NCBI RefSeq assembly: GCF_002556545.1
Contig: NZ_CP022685.1
Span: 7,480,001 to 7,544,000 of the forward strand
Origin: Streptomyces formicae
GTDB taxonomy: Bacteria; Actinomycetota; Actinomycetes; Streptomycetales; Streptomycetaceae
DNA: 64,000 nt
Reading direction: 5' to 3'
A model generated the notes under the pieces. The model searched no databases and was not told where the DNA came from. It saw nothing but the letters and a program-made list of their open reading frames with translations. The stretch's first letter is position 1; each line of letters opens with the position of its first letter. Below, in pieces: positions 8,212-17,091 of the stretch. Position numbers and translations under genes: made by a program.

Positions 8212-9165
8212 ATGGGGTCCACCACCGGTGCGCGTGACGATCCCGCCGCGTGGGACGTCGCACGTCCGAGGCGGCCGGGCCCGGTCGCCGGTGTCGACAT
8301 GGCGGGGTTCCGGGTGCCGGGGGCGCTCGCCGGTGGGCTACGGGTCGTTCCGCACCCGGCCGTGATGCTGATCCTGGAGTTCGGCGCGGGCGAGCCCACC
8401 GTGGAGGACGGATCGGGGCGGCTGCACCGGGGAAGTCTCGTCGCCGGGCCCGGATTCGGCTCCGGGGGAGTGGTGCGGGCGTGGGGCGAACGGGTCGAGT
8501 GTGTGCAGGTGCGCCTGTCGCCCGTGATCGCGGGCACGCTCCTCGGTGTCGGTCCCGCCGAACTGACCGGCGCCGCGGTCTCCCTCGACGACCTGTGGGG
8601 CAAAGAGGCGGCACGGACGCGCGAGCGGCTCAGCGAACTCCCCTCGTGGCAGGCCCGCTTCACGCTCATGGACGAGCTGCTCGCCCGCCGACGCGCCACG
8701 AGCCCGCCGGTGGACCCGGCGGTGGCCTGGGCCTGGAAACGGATCGTGGCCAGCGGGGGCCTCGCCCGCGTCGACCGCTTGGCGGCGGAACTCGGCTGGA
8801 GCCGCAAACGCCTGTGGTCCCGGTTCCACGCGTCCGTGGGCATGCCACCGAAGAGCGCGGCGAAACTGGTCCGCTTCGACCGCGCGGTGCACCGGATGGT
8901 CGAGGGCCGGGGCGCGGCCCACGTCGCGGCGGACAGTGGCTACTTCGACCAGTCGCATCTGCACAGGGACGTCATGGAGTTCACGGGATCGACTCCGTCG
9001 ACGGTGGTGGGCGAGCCCTTCCTGACGGTGGACGACCGGGCGTGGCCGGCCGGGGGAGCCCCCGTCAGACGGAGGCCAGCAGCCTCTTCAGCGTGCTCCG
9101 ACCCGCCGTCCCCCACGTCGTCTTGCCACCGGGAAGACCCCGTTCGCCCGCGCGTCCGACGCTGA
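8212..9165 (+). CDS. AraC-family transcriptional regulator
   Basis: A 317-residue protein. The N-terminal half (about 20-140) is a sensor-like domain of the sort often found in AraC regulators. The C-terminal half has two helix-turn-helix units: RVDRLAAELGWSRKRLWSRF with a VGMPPKSAAKLVRFDRAV linker, then AHVAADSGYFDQSHLHRDV with FTGSTPS, the usual AraC signature. The last 30-odd residues are low-complexity and overlap the 3' end of the convergent phosphotransferase gene by about 100 bases. It is divergent from the hydrolase gene and may regulate it and itself; the ligand is unknown. Confidence 0.85.
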   Translation: MGSTTGARDDPAAWDVARPRRPGPVAGVDMAGFRVPGALAGGLRVVPHPAVMLILEFGAGEPTVEDGSGRLHRGSLVAGPGFGSGGVVRAWGERVECVQVRLSPVIAGTLLGVGPAELTGAAVSLDDLWGKEAARTRERLSELPSWQARFTLMDELLARRRATSPPVDPAVAWAWKRIVASGGLARVDRLAAELGWSRKRLWSRFHASVGMPPKSAAKLVRFDRAVHRMVEGRGAAHVAADSGYFDQSHLHRDVMEFTGSTPSTVVGEPFLTVDDRAWPAGGAPVRRRPAASSACSDPPSPTSSCHREDPVRPRVRR

Positions 9166-9964
9166 GCAGGCCGAGGGAAGTACGCAGGGCCCACCCCTTG
9201 GCGCGCCGGACCATCGCCTCGTCGGCGCGTGCGTAGGCGGTGAGGAAGGGGGCCGCGCCGCCCTCCGGGAGGAGTTGCCACGCGGACGCGAGGTCCGTCG
9301 CCGGGTCGCCCGCGCAGACCTCGCCGAAGTCGATCACTCCGGCGAGCGTGCCGTCGGCGACGACCACGTTCGCGGGGTGCAGGTCGCCGTGCAGCCACAG
9401 CGGGGGCCCCTCCCAGGCGGGCGCCGCGAGGGCGTCCTCCCAGATGTCCCTGAGCGTGTCGACGGCCCCGGAGGGGAGGGACTCGGCGGCGGTCATCTCC
9501 TCGAACGCCGCATCGAACCCGGCGGCGTGGCTCTTGAGCGGAACGCCGCGGTCGGCGCTGGCGGGTGCCTCGGCGGGCGCCTCCTCGTGGAGCGCGCGGA
9601 GGAAGTCGGCGAGGGCCCCCGCCGCGTCGGCGGTGCGGCTGATCACGGTCTTGTCGGCGGGCTCGCCCGGCACCCACGCCGCGACGGTCCACGGCTGGGG
9701 GAAGCGCGCGGACGGCTCACTGATCCGTACGGGCACGGGCACGGGGAGCGGCAGCCGAGGCGCGAGGGCGGGCAGCCACGCGTACTCCTTGCGCAGCAGG
9801 TCGGGCCCGCGCGGCGTACGCGGCAGGCGCACCGCCAACTCCTCGCCCAGGCGCCACAGTTGGTTGTCCCAGCCGCCGTCGACGAGCCGCAGGCTCAGCT
9901 CCGCGAGGTCCGGCTGCCGCTCGCGCAGCAGTGACCTCACCAGTTCCACGTCCACCTCTGTCAT
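9065..9964 (-). CDS. Aminoglycoside/macrolide-type phosphotransferase
   Basis: About 299 residues from the ATG at 9964, chosen because a GGAGGGG site precedes it. It is an APH/choline-kinase-fold enzyme: VDGGWDNQLWRLGEELAVRLPR (nucleotide loop and lysine/arginine strand), the catalytic loop LWLHGDLHPANVVV (Brenner motif HGDLHPAN) and the metal-binding VIDFGEVCAGDPATDLA. Such proteins transfer phosphate from ATP to a hydroxyl of a small molecule and some give antibiotic resistance, but many actinomycete copies have unknown substrates. Resistance is only one possibility. It follows gap, separated by a stem-loop terminator, so it is probably transcribed separately. Confidence 0.85.
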   Translation of the reverse strand: MTEVDVELVRSLLRERQPDLAELSLRLVDGGWDNQLWRLGEELAVRLPRTPRGPDLLRKEYAWLPALAPRLPLPVPVPVRISEPSARFPQPWTVAAWVPGEPADKTVISRTADAAGALADFLRALHEEAPAEAPASADRGVPLKSHAAGFDAAFEEMTAAESLPSGAVDTLRDIWEDALAAPAWEGPPLWLHGDLHPANVVVADGTLAGVIDFGEVCAGDPATDLASAWQLLPEGGAAPFLTAYARADEAMVRRAKGWALRTSLGLLSVGRAGERGLPGGKTTWGTAGRSTLKRLLASV

Positions 9965-10006
9965 GCCCGAGCCCCTCCGAAGACGATGGGCCACAAGCTA
10001 CAACGC

Positions 10007-10041
10007 GGCGCGCGCCCCTCGGACAACGAGGAGCGCGCGCC
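10007..10041 (-). terminator. Stem-loop terminator after gap
   Basis: GGCGCGCGC-C-CCTCG (10007-10021) pairs with CGAGG-A-GCGCGCGCC (10027-10041), one internal mismatch, loop GACAA. It lies 26 bases beyond the gap stop codon and upstream of the phosphotransferase start. Confidence 0.65.
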
Positions 10042-10066
10042 GGTGCTGAGGATCGGGACCGGAGGA

Positions 10067-11512
10067 TCAGACCGCCGGTGCCGGGTACGTCGGGTACTCC
10101 ACGCCGGAGACGTGCTGCACGACCCGGATGACCTGGCACGAGTAGCCGAACTCGTTGTCGTACCAGAGGTAGAGGATCGCGTTGTCGCCGTCGACCTTGG
10201 TGGCGCCCGCGTCGACGATCGAGGCGTGGCGCGAGCCGATGAAGTCGTTCGAGACCGCGTCCGGCGCGCTGGTGAAGTCGATCTGACGCTTGAGCGGCGA
10301 GGTCAGGGAGACGTCGCGCAGGTAGTCGAGGACCTCGTCGCGCGTGGCCTCGCGGCCGAGCCGCAGGCTGAGGATCGCGATCGAGACGTCCGGGACGGGG
10401 ACGCGGATCGAGCTGCCCGTGATCGGCGCCTTGAGGTCGGGCAGCGCCTTGGCGACGGCGGACGCGGCACCGGTCTCGGTGATCACCATGTTGAGCGGCG
10501 CGGAACGGCCGCGACGGTCGGCCTTGTGGTAATTGTCGAGCAGGTTCTGGTCGTTGGTGAACGAGTGGACCGTCTCCACGTGCCCGCGGAGCACCCCGTA
10601 CTCGTCCGCCATCGCCTTCAGCGGCGGCACGATCGCGTTGGTGGTGCAGGACGCGCAGGACAGGATCTGCTCGTCCGGCTTGATCGTGTCGTGGTTGACG
10701 CCGTGCACGATGTTCGGGACGTCACCCTTGCCGGGCGCGGTGAGGACGACCTTGTCGATGCCGGGGCGCAGGTGCTGGGAGAGGCCCTCGCGGTCACGCC
10801 ACTTGCCGGTGTTGTCGATGAGGATGGCGTCCTTGATGCCGTACGCCGTGTAGTCGACCTCCGACGGGTCGCCCGCGTAGATCACCTTGATCTCGTTGCC
10901 ATTGGCGATGATCTTGCTGTTCGCCTCGTCGACGGTGATCGTGCCCTGGAACTGGCCGTGGATGGAGTCGCGGCGCAGCAGCGAGGCGCGCTTGACGATG
11001 TCCTGCTCCCCGCCCCGGCGGACGACGACGGCGCGCAGCCGCAGGCCGTTGCCGGAACCGGCCTTCTCGATGAGCAGCCGGGCGACGAGACGGCCGATGC
11101 GGCCGAAGCCGTAGAGGACGACGTCGCGCGGCTCGCAGCGCTCGATCTTGTTCTCGCCGGTGGCGCCGACGACGGCGCCCGCGGTGAACTCCGCGACCGA
11201 CAGGCCGCGGTCGTCGGCCTTGTACGTCGCGGCGAGCATGCCGAGGTCGATCTGGGACGGGCCGAGGTCGAGGTCGACGAGCGCCTGGAGGAACGGCATC
11301 GTCTCGGTGACCGAGAGCTCGGCGCCGGCGATCTGGCGGGCGAAGCGGTGGGTCTTGAGGATGCTGACCACAGACTTGTTCACCAGGGAGCGGCTGTGCA
11401 GCAGGATCGTCACGTCCCGCTCCCGGTGCAGCTTCCCGATGAGCGGGATCATCGACTCCGCGATCTCCTCGCGGGTCTTCCAGTTGGTGAACGAGTCGTC
11501 ATTGACAGTCAC
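10067..11512 (-). CDS. gap: Glyceraldehyde-3-phosphate dehydrogenase, long form
   Basis: A 481-residue glycolytic/gluconeogenic enzyme that converts glyceraldehyde 3-phosphate, phosphate and NAD(P)+ to 1,3-bisphosphoglycerate. The NAD-binding GFGRIGR motif is at 135-141, the catalytic cysteine is Cys289 in SCASCTTN (the usual SNASCTTN has Asn where this has Cys286), and the C-terminus holds WYDNEFGYS. The protein is about 130-140 residues longer than the common 335-residue enzyme because of an N-terminal extension, a form known in actinobacteria. The start is a GTG at 11512; the frame has no better start. It is divergent from the ArsR/P-type ATPase operon, with about 200 bases between. Confidence 0.9.
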   Translation of the reverse strand: MTVNDDSFTNWKTREEIAESMIPLIGKLHRERDVTILLHSRSLVNKSVVSILKTHRFARQIAGAELSVTETMPFLQALVDLDLGPSQIDLGMLAATYKADDRGLSVAEFTAGAVVGATGENKIERCEPRDVVLYGFGRIGRLVARLLIEKAGSGNGLRLRAVVVRRGGEQDIVKRASLLRRDSIHGQFQGTITVDEANSKIIANGNEIKVIYAGDPSEVDYTAYGIKDAILIDNTGKWRDREGLSQHLRPGIDKVVLTAPGKGDVPNIVHGVNHDTIKPDEQILSCASCTTNAIVPPLKAMADEYGVLRGHVETVHSFTNDQNLLDNYHKADRRGRSAPLNMVITETGAASAVAKALPDLKAPITGSSIRVPVPDVSIAILSLRLGREATRDEVLDYLRDVSLTSPLKRQIDFTSAPDAVSNDFIGSRHASIVDAGATKVDGDNAILYLWYDNEFGYSCQVIRVVQHVSGVEYPTYPAPAV

Positions 11513-11712
11513 GAGTTTATCTTTCGAGCTAGGCGGCGCTCATATGCTAACCCGACACGTTTTTGATCATGAGGACGGCTCCCGGCCACGCGATCCCGGC
11601 CATCGGATCGGGCCCGTACCGCGCCCTAGACTTGGGCGGAAACGCCGGAACACCGGGACCGGGACCGGGACAGCAGAGACACCAGAGACAGCAGAGAAGT
11701 CGGGAGCGGACA

Positions 11713-12084
11713 GTGACGGCACGGGCCGGGGGAGCCGAGCGGCAGGAGGGCCCGTCGAGCGATGTGCTCGGCCGGGCGGCCGAGGCGTTCGGACTGCTCG
11801 CCGCCCCCGCCAGGCTGCACATCGTGTGGCTCCTCGCCGAGGGCGAGAGCGATGTGACGGGCCTCGCGGAGCGGGTCGGCGGCGCGCTGCCCGCCGTCAG
11901 CCAGCACCTGTCGAAGCTGAAGCTCGCGGGCCTGGTGCGGGCCCGCAGGGAGGGCCGCCGCCAGGTGTACTACGTCGACGACCCGGACATCGTGACCGTG
12001 GTCAGGCTGATGGTCGGCCAGCTCACCGAGCGCGCGGGGCAGGACGCCGCGCCGGTGCGCCGACTGCGCGGGACCAGTGCCTGA
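11713..12084 (+). CDS. ArsR-family transcriptional repressor
   Basis: A 123-residue winged-helix protein from a GTG at 11713 with a GGGAG site. The core is LGRAAEAFGLLAAPARLHIVWLLAEGE, then ALPAVSQHLSKLKLAGLVRA (recognition helix) and RREGRRQVYYVDD (wing), as in ArsR/SmtB. The cysteine pair that binds metal in helix 3 of ArsR or CadC is absent, so it probably senses by another site. Its stop overlaps the start of the P-type ATPase gene by eight bases, so it very likely autoregulates a two-gene transport operon. Confidence 0.85.
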   Translation: MTARAGGAERQEGPSSDVLGRAAEAFGLLAAPARLHIVWLLAEGESDVTGLAERVGGALPAVSQHLSKLKLAGLVRARREGRRQVYYVDDPDIVTVVRLMVGQLTERAGQDAAPVRRLRGTSA

Positions 12085-14647
12085 GCGCCTGGCACCGCGT
12101 GCGGCACGGAAGAACCCGCTGCCCGGCGCGGGCCCCGGCGACCTCACTCCCCTGCACGTCCTGCGCTCCCTGGACACCACCCCGCGCGGCCTGACCGAAC
12201 AGGACGCCACGGACCGCCTCGCCCTGCACGGCCCGAACACGCTGCCCGCCCACCGCACGGTCTCCTGGCCGGTCCGCCTCCTCCGCAGCCTGCGCGACCC
12301 GTTCACCGCGGTCCTGCTCGTCCTCGGCCTGGTCTCCGCCGCCGTCGCCTCCTGGGGCACCGCCTGTGTGATCCTCACGCTCGTCGCGGTCAGCTGCGTG
12401 CTGCGCTCGCACGGCGAGCATCGCGCGGAGAACGCCGTGCGGCACCTGCGCGACCTCGTCGCGAGCACCGCCACCGTGCGGCGCAGGGACACGGCCGACG
12501 CCGAGCCCCGCACCCGTGAGACCCCCGTCGACGAACTGGTGCCCGGCGACGTGATCAGGCTCGGCCCCGGCGACCTGGTGCCCGCCGACGTACGGCTGCT
12601 GCGCGCGCACGGACTCACCGTCGACCAGTCGGCGCTCACCGGCGAATCCGCCCCGGTCGCCAAGGCGGCGTCCGACCCGCCCGGCCCCGATGCGGTCGCG
12701 GCCGACGGGGCGTTCACCCCGCCGCACCTCTGCTTCCAGGGCAGCAGCGTCGCCTCCGGCAGCGCCGCCGCCGTGGTCGTCGCCACCGGCGCCGACACCC
12801 GCTTCGCCGCCGCCCACACCGGCCCCGGACCACGGGCATCGACCGCCTTCGACCGCTCCGTGCACGGCATCTCCTGGGTCCTGATCCGCTTCATGCTGAT
12901 CACCCCGCCACTGGTCCTGATGGCGAACGCGGCGCTGCGCGGCCGGGGCCTTGAGACGCTGCCGTTCGCCGTGGCGGTCGCGGTCGGCCTGACGCCCGAG
13001 ATGCTCCCGGTCATCGTCACCACCTGCCTGGCACGGGGCGCCGCGCTGCTCGCCCGTACCCATGGAGTGATCGTCAGACGGCTGCCCGCCCTGCACGACC
13101 TCGGGGCGGTCGACGTGCTGTGCGTGGACAAGACCGGCACGCTCACCCAGGACAGGCCCGAGGTCGCGGGGGCCTACGACGCCGCGGGGCGGCACGCGCC
13201 CGACGTCCTCGGCTGGGCCGCGGCGAACGCCTGGTGGACCCTGCAACTCGCCGACCTGCCCGCACCCGACGCCCTCGACGAGGCGCTCCTCGACGCCGTC
13301 GACCCCGAGGAGGCGATGGCGTACGACGGCGTGGCCGCGCTGCCCTTCACCCCCGAACGCCGCGTGTCCACCGCCGTGGTCCGCACGCCCGGCGCCCTCG
13401 GCGGACACACCTTGATCGTCAAGGGCGCCGTGGAGTCGGTCGTCGAACGCTGCGCGTTGAGCGACGGCGAGCGCGCCGAGGTCCTCGCCACCGCCGGGCG
13501 CCGGGCCGAGGCCGGGCTGCGCGTGATCGCCGTCGCCACCGCCGAGCGCCCCGCCCGCACGGGCGCGTACACCCCGGCCGTCGAGCGCGGCCTGACCCTG
13601 CGCGGCCTCGTCGCCTTCCGCGACGCGCTCGCGCCCGGCGCCGAGCACGCCCTCGCGGGCCTCGCCGAGCGCGGCGTCACCGTCAAGGTCCTCACCGGCG
13701 ACCACCCGGCCACCGCCGCCCGCGCCTGCCGTGACCTGGGCCTCGACCCCGGTGAGGTCGTGGGCGCCGACCGCATCGACGCGCTCGCCGACGAGGAGCT
13801 CGCCGCACTCGCCGCGACCACCACCGTCTTCGCCCGCTGCACCCCCGAGCACAAGGCCAGGATCACCGCGGCCCTGCGCGGGCACGGCCACACCACGGGG
13901 TTCCTCGGCGACGGCGTCAACGACCTGCCCGCGCTGCGCGCGGCGGACGTCGGGATCTGCCCGCGCGGCGGCGTCGAGGTGGCCCGCGAGAGCGCCGACG
14001 TGGTGCTCGCCGACAAGGACCTGACGGCGATCGGCCACGCCATCGCCGCAGGCCGGCTCAGCAGCGGCAACATCGCCACCTATCTGCGGATCACGCTGTC
14101 CTCGAACCTCGGCAACGTCATCGCGATGCTCGCCGCGGGGCTGCTCCTGCCGTTCCTGCCGATGCTCCCGGTCCAGGTCCTGGTGCAGAACCTGTGCTTC
14201 GACGCGGCCCAGCTCGCGTTCGCCCACGACCGCCCCGCGCCCGCCACCACCCGCCGCCCGACCGTCCTGCGCCCCCGCTCCTTCCTGCGGTTCATCACCG
14301 GATTCGGCCTGCTCGGCGCGCTCGCCGACCTCGCCACGTTCGGCGCGCTCGCGCTCACCGCGGGCGCGTGGGGCGACGCGGCCGCCTTCCACTCCGGCTG
14401 GTTCACCGAGAACCTGCTCGCCCAGGCCCTGGTGATCCTGCTCCTGCGCACGGGCCCGCGCCCCGCGCCGGGGCCCCTGCGCGCGGCCGCCGCCGCGCTC
14501 GCCGCGATCGGCGTCCTGCTGCCGCTCACCCCGCTGGGCGGCCCGCTCGGCCTGACCTCGCTCCCGCTGCCGTACTACGGGCTGCTCGCGGGGATCCTCG
14601 CGGTGTACGCCCTGGTGCTCGTCGGCGTCCGGAGGGCTCAGCCGTAG
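12077..14647 (+). CDS. mgtA: MgtA-type P-type ATPase (probable Mg2+ importer)
   Basis: An 856-residue P-type ATPase. TGES (actuator) is at 188-191, the membrane ion-site region GLTPEMLP at 304-311, the phosphorylated Asp351 in DKTGTLT, and the hinge GDGVNDLPALRAADVG later. The GLTPEMLPVIVTTCLARGA phrase and the following REP-like cation-ATPase N and C domains match the magnesium-importing MgtA (P3B) class rather than heavy-metal P1B pumps; there is no CPC motif or metal-binding domain. Transmembrane helices are at about 75-105, 265-315 and in the last 170 residues. It is translationally coupled to an ArsR-type repressor, an unusual partner for an Mg2+ pump, so another divalent ion is possible. 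Confidence 0.85.
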   Translation: MPERLAPRAARKNPLPGAGPGDLTPLHVLRSLDTTPRGLTEQDATDRLALHGPNTLPAHRTVSWPVRLLRSLRDPFTAVLLVLGLVSAAVASWGTACVILTLVAVSCVLRSHGEHRAENAVRHLRDLVASTATVRRRDTADAEPRTRETPVDELVPGDVIRLGPGDLVPADVRLLRAHGLTVDQSALTGESAPVAKAASDPPGPDAVAADGAFTPPHLCFQGSSVASGSAAAVVVATGADTRFAAAHTGPGPRASTAFDRSVHGISWVLIRFMLITPPLVLMANAALRGRGLETLPFAVAVAVGLTPEMLPVIVTTCLARGAALLARTHGVIVRRLPALHDLGAVDVLCVDKTGTLTQDRPEVAGAYDAAGRHAPDVLGWAAANAWWTLQLADLPAPDALDEALLDAVDPEEAMAYDGVAALPFTPERRVSTAVVRTPGALGGHTLIVKGAVESVVERCALSDGERAEVLATAGRRAEAGLRVIAVATAERPARTGAYTPAVERGLTLRGLVAFRDALAPGAEHALAGLAERGVTVKVLTGDHPATAARACRDLGLDPGEVVGADRIDALADEELAALAATTTVFARCTPEHKARITAALRGHGHTTGFLGDGVNDLPALRAADVGICPRGGVEVARESADVVLADKDLTAIGHAIAAGRLSSGNIATYLRITLSSNLGNVIAMLAAGLLLPFLPMLPVQVLVQNLCFDAAQLAFAHDRPAPATTRRPTVLRPRSFLRFITGFGLLGALADLATFGALALTAGAWGDAAAFHSGWFTENLLAQALVILLLRTGPRPAPGPLRAAAAALAAIGVLLPLTPLGGPLGLTSLPLPYYGLLAGILAVYALVLVGVRRAQP

Positions 14648-16125
14648 GAGAGGTCCGAGCACGGGTTGTCGGCGGCCGAGCGGGTGTCCTTGGTGAGGTC
14701 GGAGGGAGCCTCGCCCCGGTAGGAACTGCCGAGGACGAGCCGGAGCCCCGCGTCGGGCGTCAGATCGGACGCGGGCTTCAGCTCGGCTCCGGGGAAGAGC
14801 GTGGCGAGGGCCTCGGCCCGGCCCTTCTGTCCCGCGCCGGGGCCGTACTGGATCTCGGTGGTGGTGTGCTCCCTGCTCGCCGCGTCCGTCGTGGCCGTGA
14901 CGGTGAAGTCGTGCTTCGTGAGGGTCTTGGCGGCCCGCGCGGCGAGCCCGTCGGTGGTGGTGCCGTTCTGGACGGCGACACGGATCCCGTCCCCCAACGC
15001 AGGCTTCCGCTTCTTCGCCCCGGCCTCCTTGTGCGCGCCGCCCGCGTCGGTGCCGTCGAGCGTGCGGTCGTCCTTGAGCGAGGCCCAGAGCGCGTCCGCG
15101 TCCGGCTGGACGACGGCGACGCGCTGCCCCTCGTACCGCCAGGGGATCGTGATGAACCGGGTGTTGTGCAGGTCGATGTCCTTGAGCGACATCGCGAACG
15201 ACAGGAGCTTGTCGGCGGAGCCGAGGCCCGGGTCCACGGTCATGGACTCGGTGGCCGCCTCGGCGAGCGGAAACAGCTTGGTCGGCGTGAATCCCTCGTC
15301 CTTCACCTTCTTGAGCAGGCTGGAGACGAACGCCTGCTGGCGCTTGATGCGGCCGATGTCGGAGCCGTCGCCGATGCCGTGCCTGATGCGTACGTAGTCC
15401 AGGGCCTTCTGCCCCGACACGCTCTGCTCGCCCTTGCTGAACAGCTTCTTGCCGCGGGTGGTGCGGTTCGGATTGAGATTGCCCTGGTAGACGTCCTTGG
15501 GCAGGCACACGTCGACGCCGCCGACGACGTCGGTGAGCGCGGCGAAGCCCTTGAAGTCGATGACGACGGTGTGGTCGACGCGCAGCCCGGTCAGCTTCTC
15601 GACCGTGTTCTGGGTGCAGGCCGGATTGCCCTTGGCGGTCTGGCCCACCGAGTAGGCCGCGTTGAACATCGTGTCGGGCCGCTCCGGCGTCCAGCTCCCG
15701 TCGGGGAGTCTGCACGACGGGATGGTCACCAGGGTGTCGCGCGGGATGGAGACGGCGACGGCATGCCGGTGATCGGCGTAGACGTGCAGCAGGAACGCGG
15801 TGTCGGAGCGCCCGATGTCCTCCTTGTCCCCGCCGCCGAGCGCGGAATTGCCGCCGGTGCGCGCGTCGGAACCGATGACGAGGACGTTCTCGCCCTTGGA
15901 CGACGCGGCGTCCGGACGGTTCTTGGCGAGCCCCTCGGCGCCGAACGTCTCGATGTTCCCCGAGAGCCGCAGATAGATCCATCCGCCACCGGCCAGGGCC
16001 AGCACGAGCAGGGACAGCGCGATGCCGAGCACGAGCCGCAGCCTCCTGCGCCGCTTCTTGCCGTGCCGGGACGGCGGGGCCTTCCGCCTGCGGCGGGCCG
16101 GGGTCTCCTGTCGGCCTGTCGTCAT
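14638..16125 (-). CDS. LytR-CpsA-Psr (LCP) wall-polymer ligase with LytR_C domain
   Basis: A 495-residue type II membrane protein. A basic cytosolic stretch (RRRRRKAPPSRHGKKRRRR-like) is followed by one transmembrane helix at about 30-52, then the extracellular LCP domain: NVLVIGSDARTGG, SDTAFLLHVYADHRHAVAVSIPRDT, RLPD-MFNAAYSVG, DFKGFAALTDVVGGVDV and DYVRIRHGIGDGSDIGRIKRQQAF carry the conserved Asp and Arg residues that bind the polyprenyl pyrophosphate. The C-terminal part (IRVAVQNGTTTDGLAARAAKTL) is a LytR_C domain. LCP enzymes attach secondary wall polymers such as teichoic acid to peptidoglycan. It overlaps the convergent ATPase gene by ten bases. A second LCP gene is at 44627. Confidence 0.9.
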   Translation of the reverse strand: MTTGRQETPARRRRKAPPSRHGKKRRRRLRLVLGIALSLLVLALAGGGWIYLRLSGNIETFGAEGLAKNRPDAASSKGENVLVIGSDARTGGNSALGGGDKEDIGRSDTAFLLHVYADHRHAVAVSIPRDTLVTIPSCRLPDGSWTPERPDTMFNAAYSVGQTAKGNPACTQNTVEKLTGLRVDHTVVIDFKGFAALTDVVGGVDVCLPKDVYQGNLNPNRTTRGKKLFSKGEQSVSGQKALDYVRIRHGIGDGSDIGRIKRQQAFVSSLLKKVKDEGFTPTKLFPLAEAATESMTVDPGLGSADKLLSFAMSLKDIDLHNTRFITIPWRYEGQRVAVVQPDADALWASLKDDRTLDGTDAGGAHKEAGAKKRKPALGDGIRVAVQNGTTTDGLAARAAKTLTKHDFTVTATTDAASREHTTTEIQYGPGAGQKGRAEALATLFPGAELKPASDLTPDAGLRLVLGSSYRGEAPSDLTKDTRSAADNPCSDLSYG

Positions 16126-16176
16126 GAGTGCGTCCTCGAATCGCTCCTGCGGAGGGGAGGACTGACCCGCCCCTTA

Positions 16177-16202
16177 GTTGTACAGTTGCGCAATGTAGCA
16201 AC
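16177..16202. promoter_or_regulatory. Candidate dyad operator between LCP gene and tatA
   Basis: A 26-base dyad with outer GTTG/CAAC arms and a perfect TTGCGCAA core, symmetric about 16189/16190; 8 of 13 pairs match. It lies 52 bases upstream of the LCP start and 21 upstream of the tatA-like start, where it could control either. The resemblance to MarR-type sites (TTGC...GCAA) is only suggestive. Confidence 0.3.
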
Positions 16203-16222
16203 CATCAAGAGGCGGAAATGAG

Positions 16223-16471
16223 GTGGGTGGGTTGCTCCGCAACGCACTGGAGCCGTGGCACCTGCTGGTCGTGGCGATCGTGGTCGTCGTGCTGTTCGGC
16301 TCGAAGAAGCTGCCGGACACGGCACGCTCGCTCGGCAAGTCCATGCGGATCCTCAAGAGCGAGGCGAAGGCGATGAAGGCCGACGGCGAGGCGGCGCCCG
16401 AGGCGACGGTCGTCAGGACGGAGCAGGCCGGGACGGCGGCGGAGCGGCCGACGACTCCCGCCGAGCGGTAG
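16223..16471 (+). CDS. tatA: TatA/E-type twin-arginine translocase subunit
   Basis: 82 residues from a GTG at 16223. It has a short N-terminal membrane helix ([29 protein letters not shown]) with the conserved FGSKKLP-R-LGKS hinge and amphipathic helix of TatA, then a charged tail. TatA oligomers form the pore that moves folded proteins with an RR signal. There is no tatC nearby, so this is probably an extra copy rather than the main tatAC pair. Confidence 0.9.
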   Translation: MGGLLRNALEPWHLLVVAIVVVVLFGSKKLPDTARSLGKSMRILKSEAKAMKADGEAAPEATVVRTEQAGTAAERPTTPAER

Positions 16472-16522
16472 CCGACGACCTGCCCCGGTCCGACGGCCCG
16501 CCCCCGCTCAGGAGTCGGCGGC

Positions 16523-17059
16523 TCAGACGTCGGTCGCGTTCCGCCTCGTGAAGCGGTGCCACCAGTGGTGCCGTCGGGGGTGCACGGCGCGGCCGAGCCG
16601 ACGGCCCAGGACGAGGTAACCCAGCAGCGCCCCGGCCGTGTTGAGGATGACGTCGTCGATGTCGAAGGTGCGTCCGGTCACGAACGCGCCCTGCGCCAGC
16701 TCGACGAGCACCATGGTGAGCGCCGTGGCGACGCCGACCCGCACCAGACCACGGGTGCGGGGGAGTATCACGGGCAGCAGCAGGCCGAACGGCACGCCGA
16801 GCAGGATGTTCCCGCCGAGCTGCTTGACGGTGTCGCGGAAGGCGGGCTGTTCGAGGTACTCACCGATGGAGTCGCCCGGGGTGAAGTTGCTGTGGGTCAG
16901 CGCCTCGGAGGCCGCGGACGGCTCAAGGGTCAGGCGGGCGAGCACCACCGCGAACGCGACCATGCCGACGAAGGCCACCAGCATGGTCGCCGCCCTGGCC
17001 CACGGGGACAGCGTTTCCTTGGGTTCGTATGTCTTCTCGTAACGACCTCTCCGTGCCAT
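16523..17059 (-). CDS. VanZ-like membrane protein
   Basis: 178 residues from the ATG at 17059 (GGAGG site). Hydrophobic helices at about 18-38, 75-95 (GGNILLGVPFGLLLPVI), 105-125 (VGVATALTMVLVELAQG) and 135-150 (DVILNTAGALLGYLVLG), with the VanZ signature NILLGVPFG...ELAQ...R.FDIDDVILNTAGALLGY. VanZ proteins raise teicoplanin tolerance in enterococci, but most chromosomal homologues have no proven role. Starts 32 bases after the stop of the DUF2267 gene and in the same direction, so probably co-transcribed. Confidence 0.85.
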   Translation of the reverse strand: MARRGRYEKTYEPKETLSPWARAATMLVAFVGMVAFAVVLARLTLEPSAASEALTHSNFTPGDSIGEYLEQPAFRDTVKQLGGNILLGVPFGLLLPVILPRTRGLVRVGVATALTMVLVELAQGAFVTGRTFDIDDVILNTAGALLGYLVLGRRLGRAVHPRRHHWWHRFTRRNATDV

Positions 17060-17091
17060 CAGTGCCTCCAGGTAGGTCCGTGCCCAGCGGC

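Noticed and set aside
12023..16201. A 1392-codon minus-strand open frame across the MgtA-type and LCP genes
   Set aside because: Arginine/alanine/glycine-rich shadow; conserved motifs are on the other frames.
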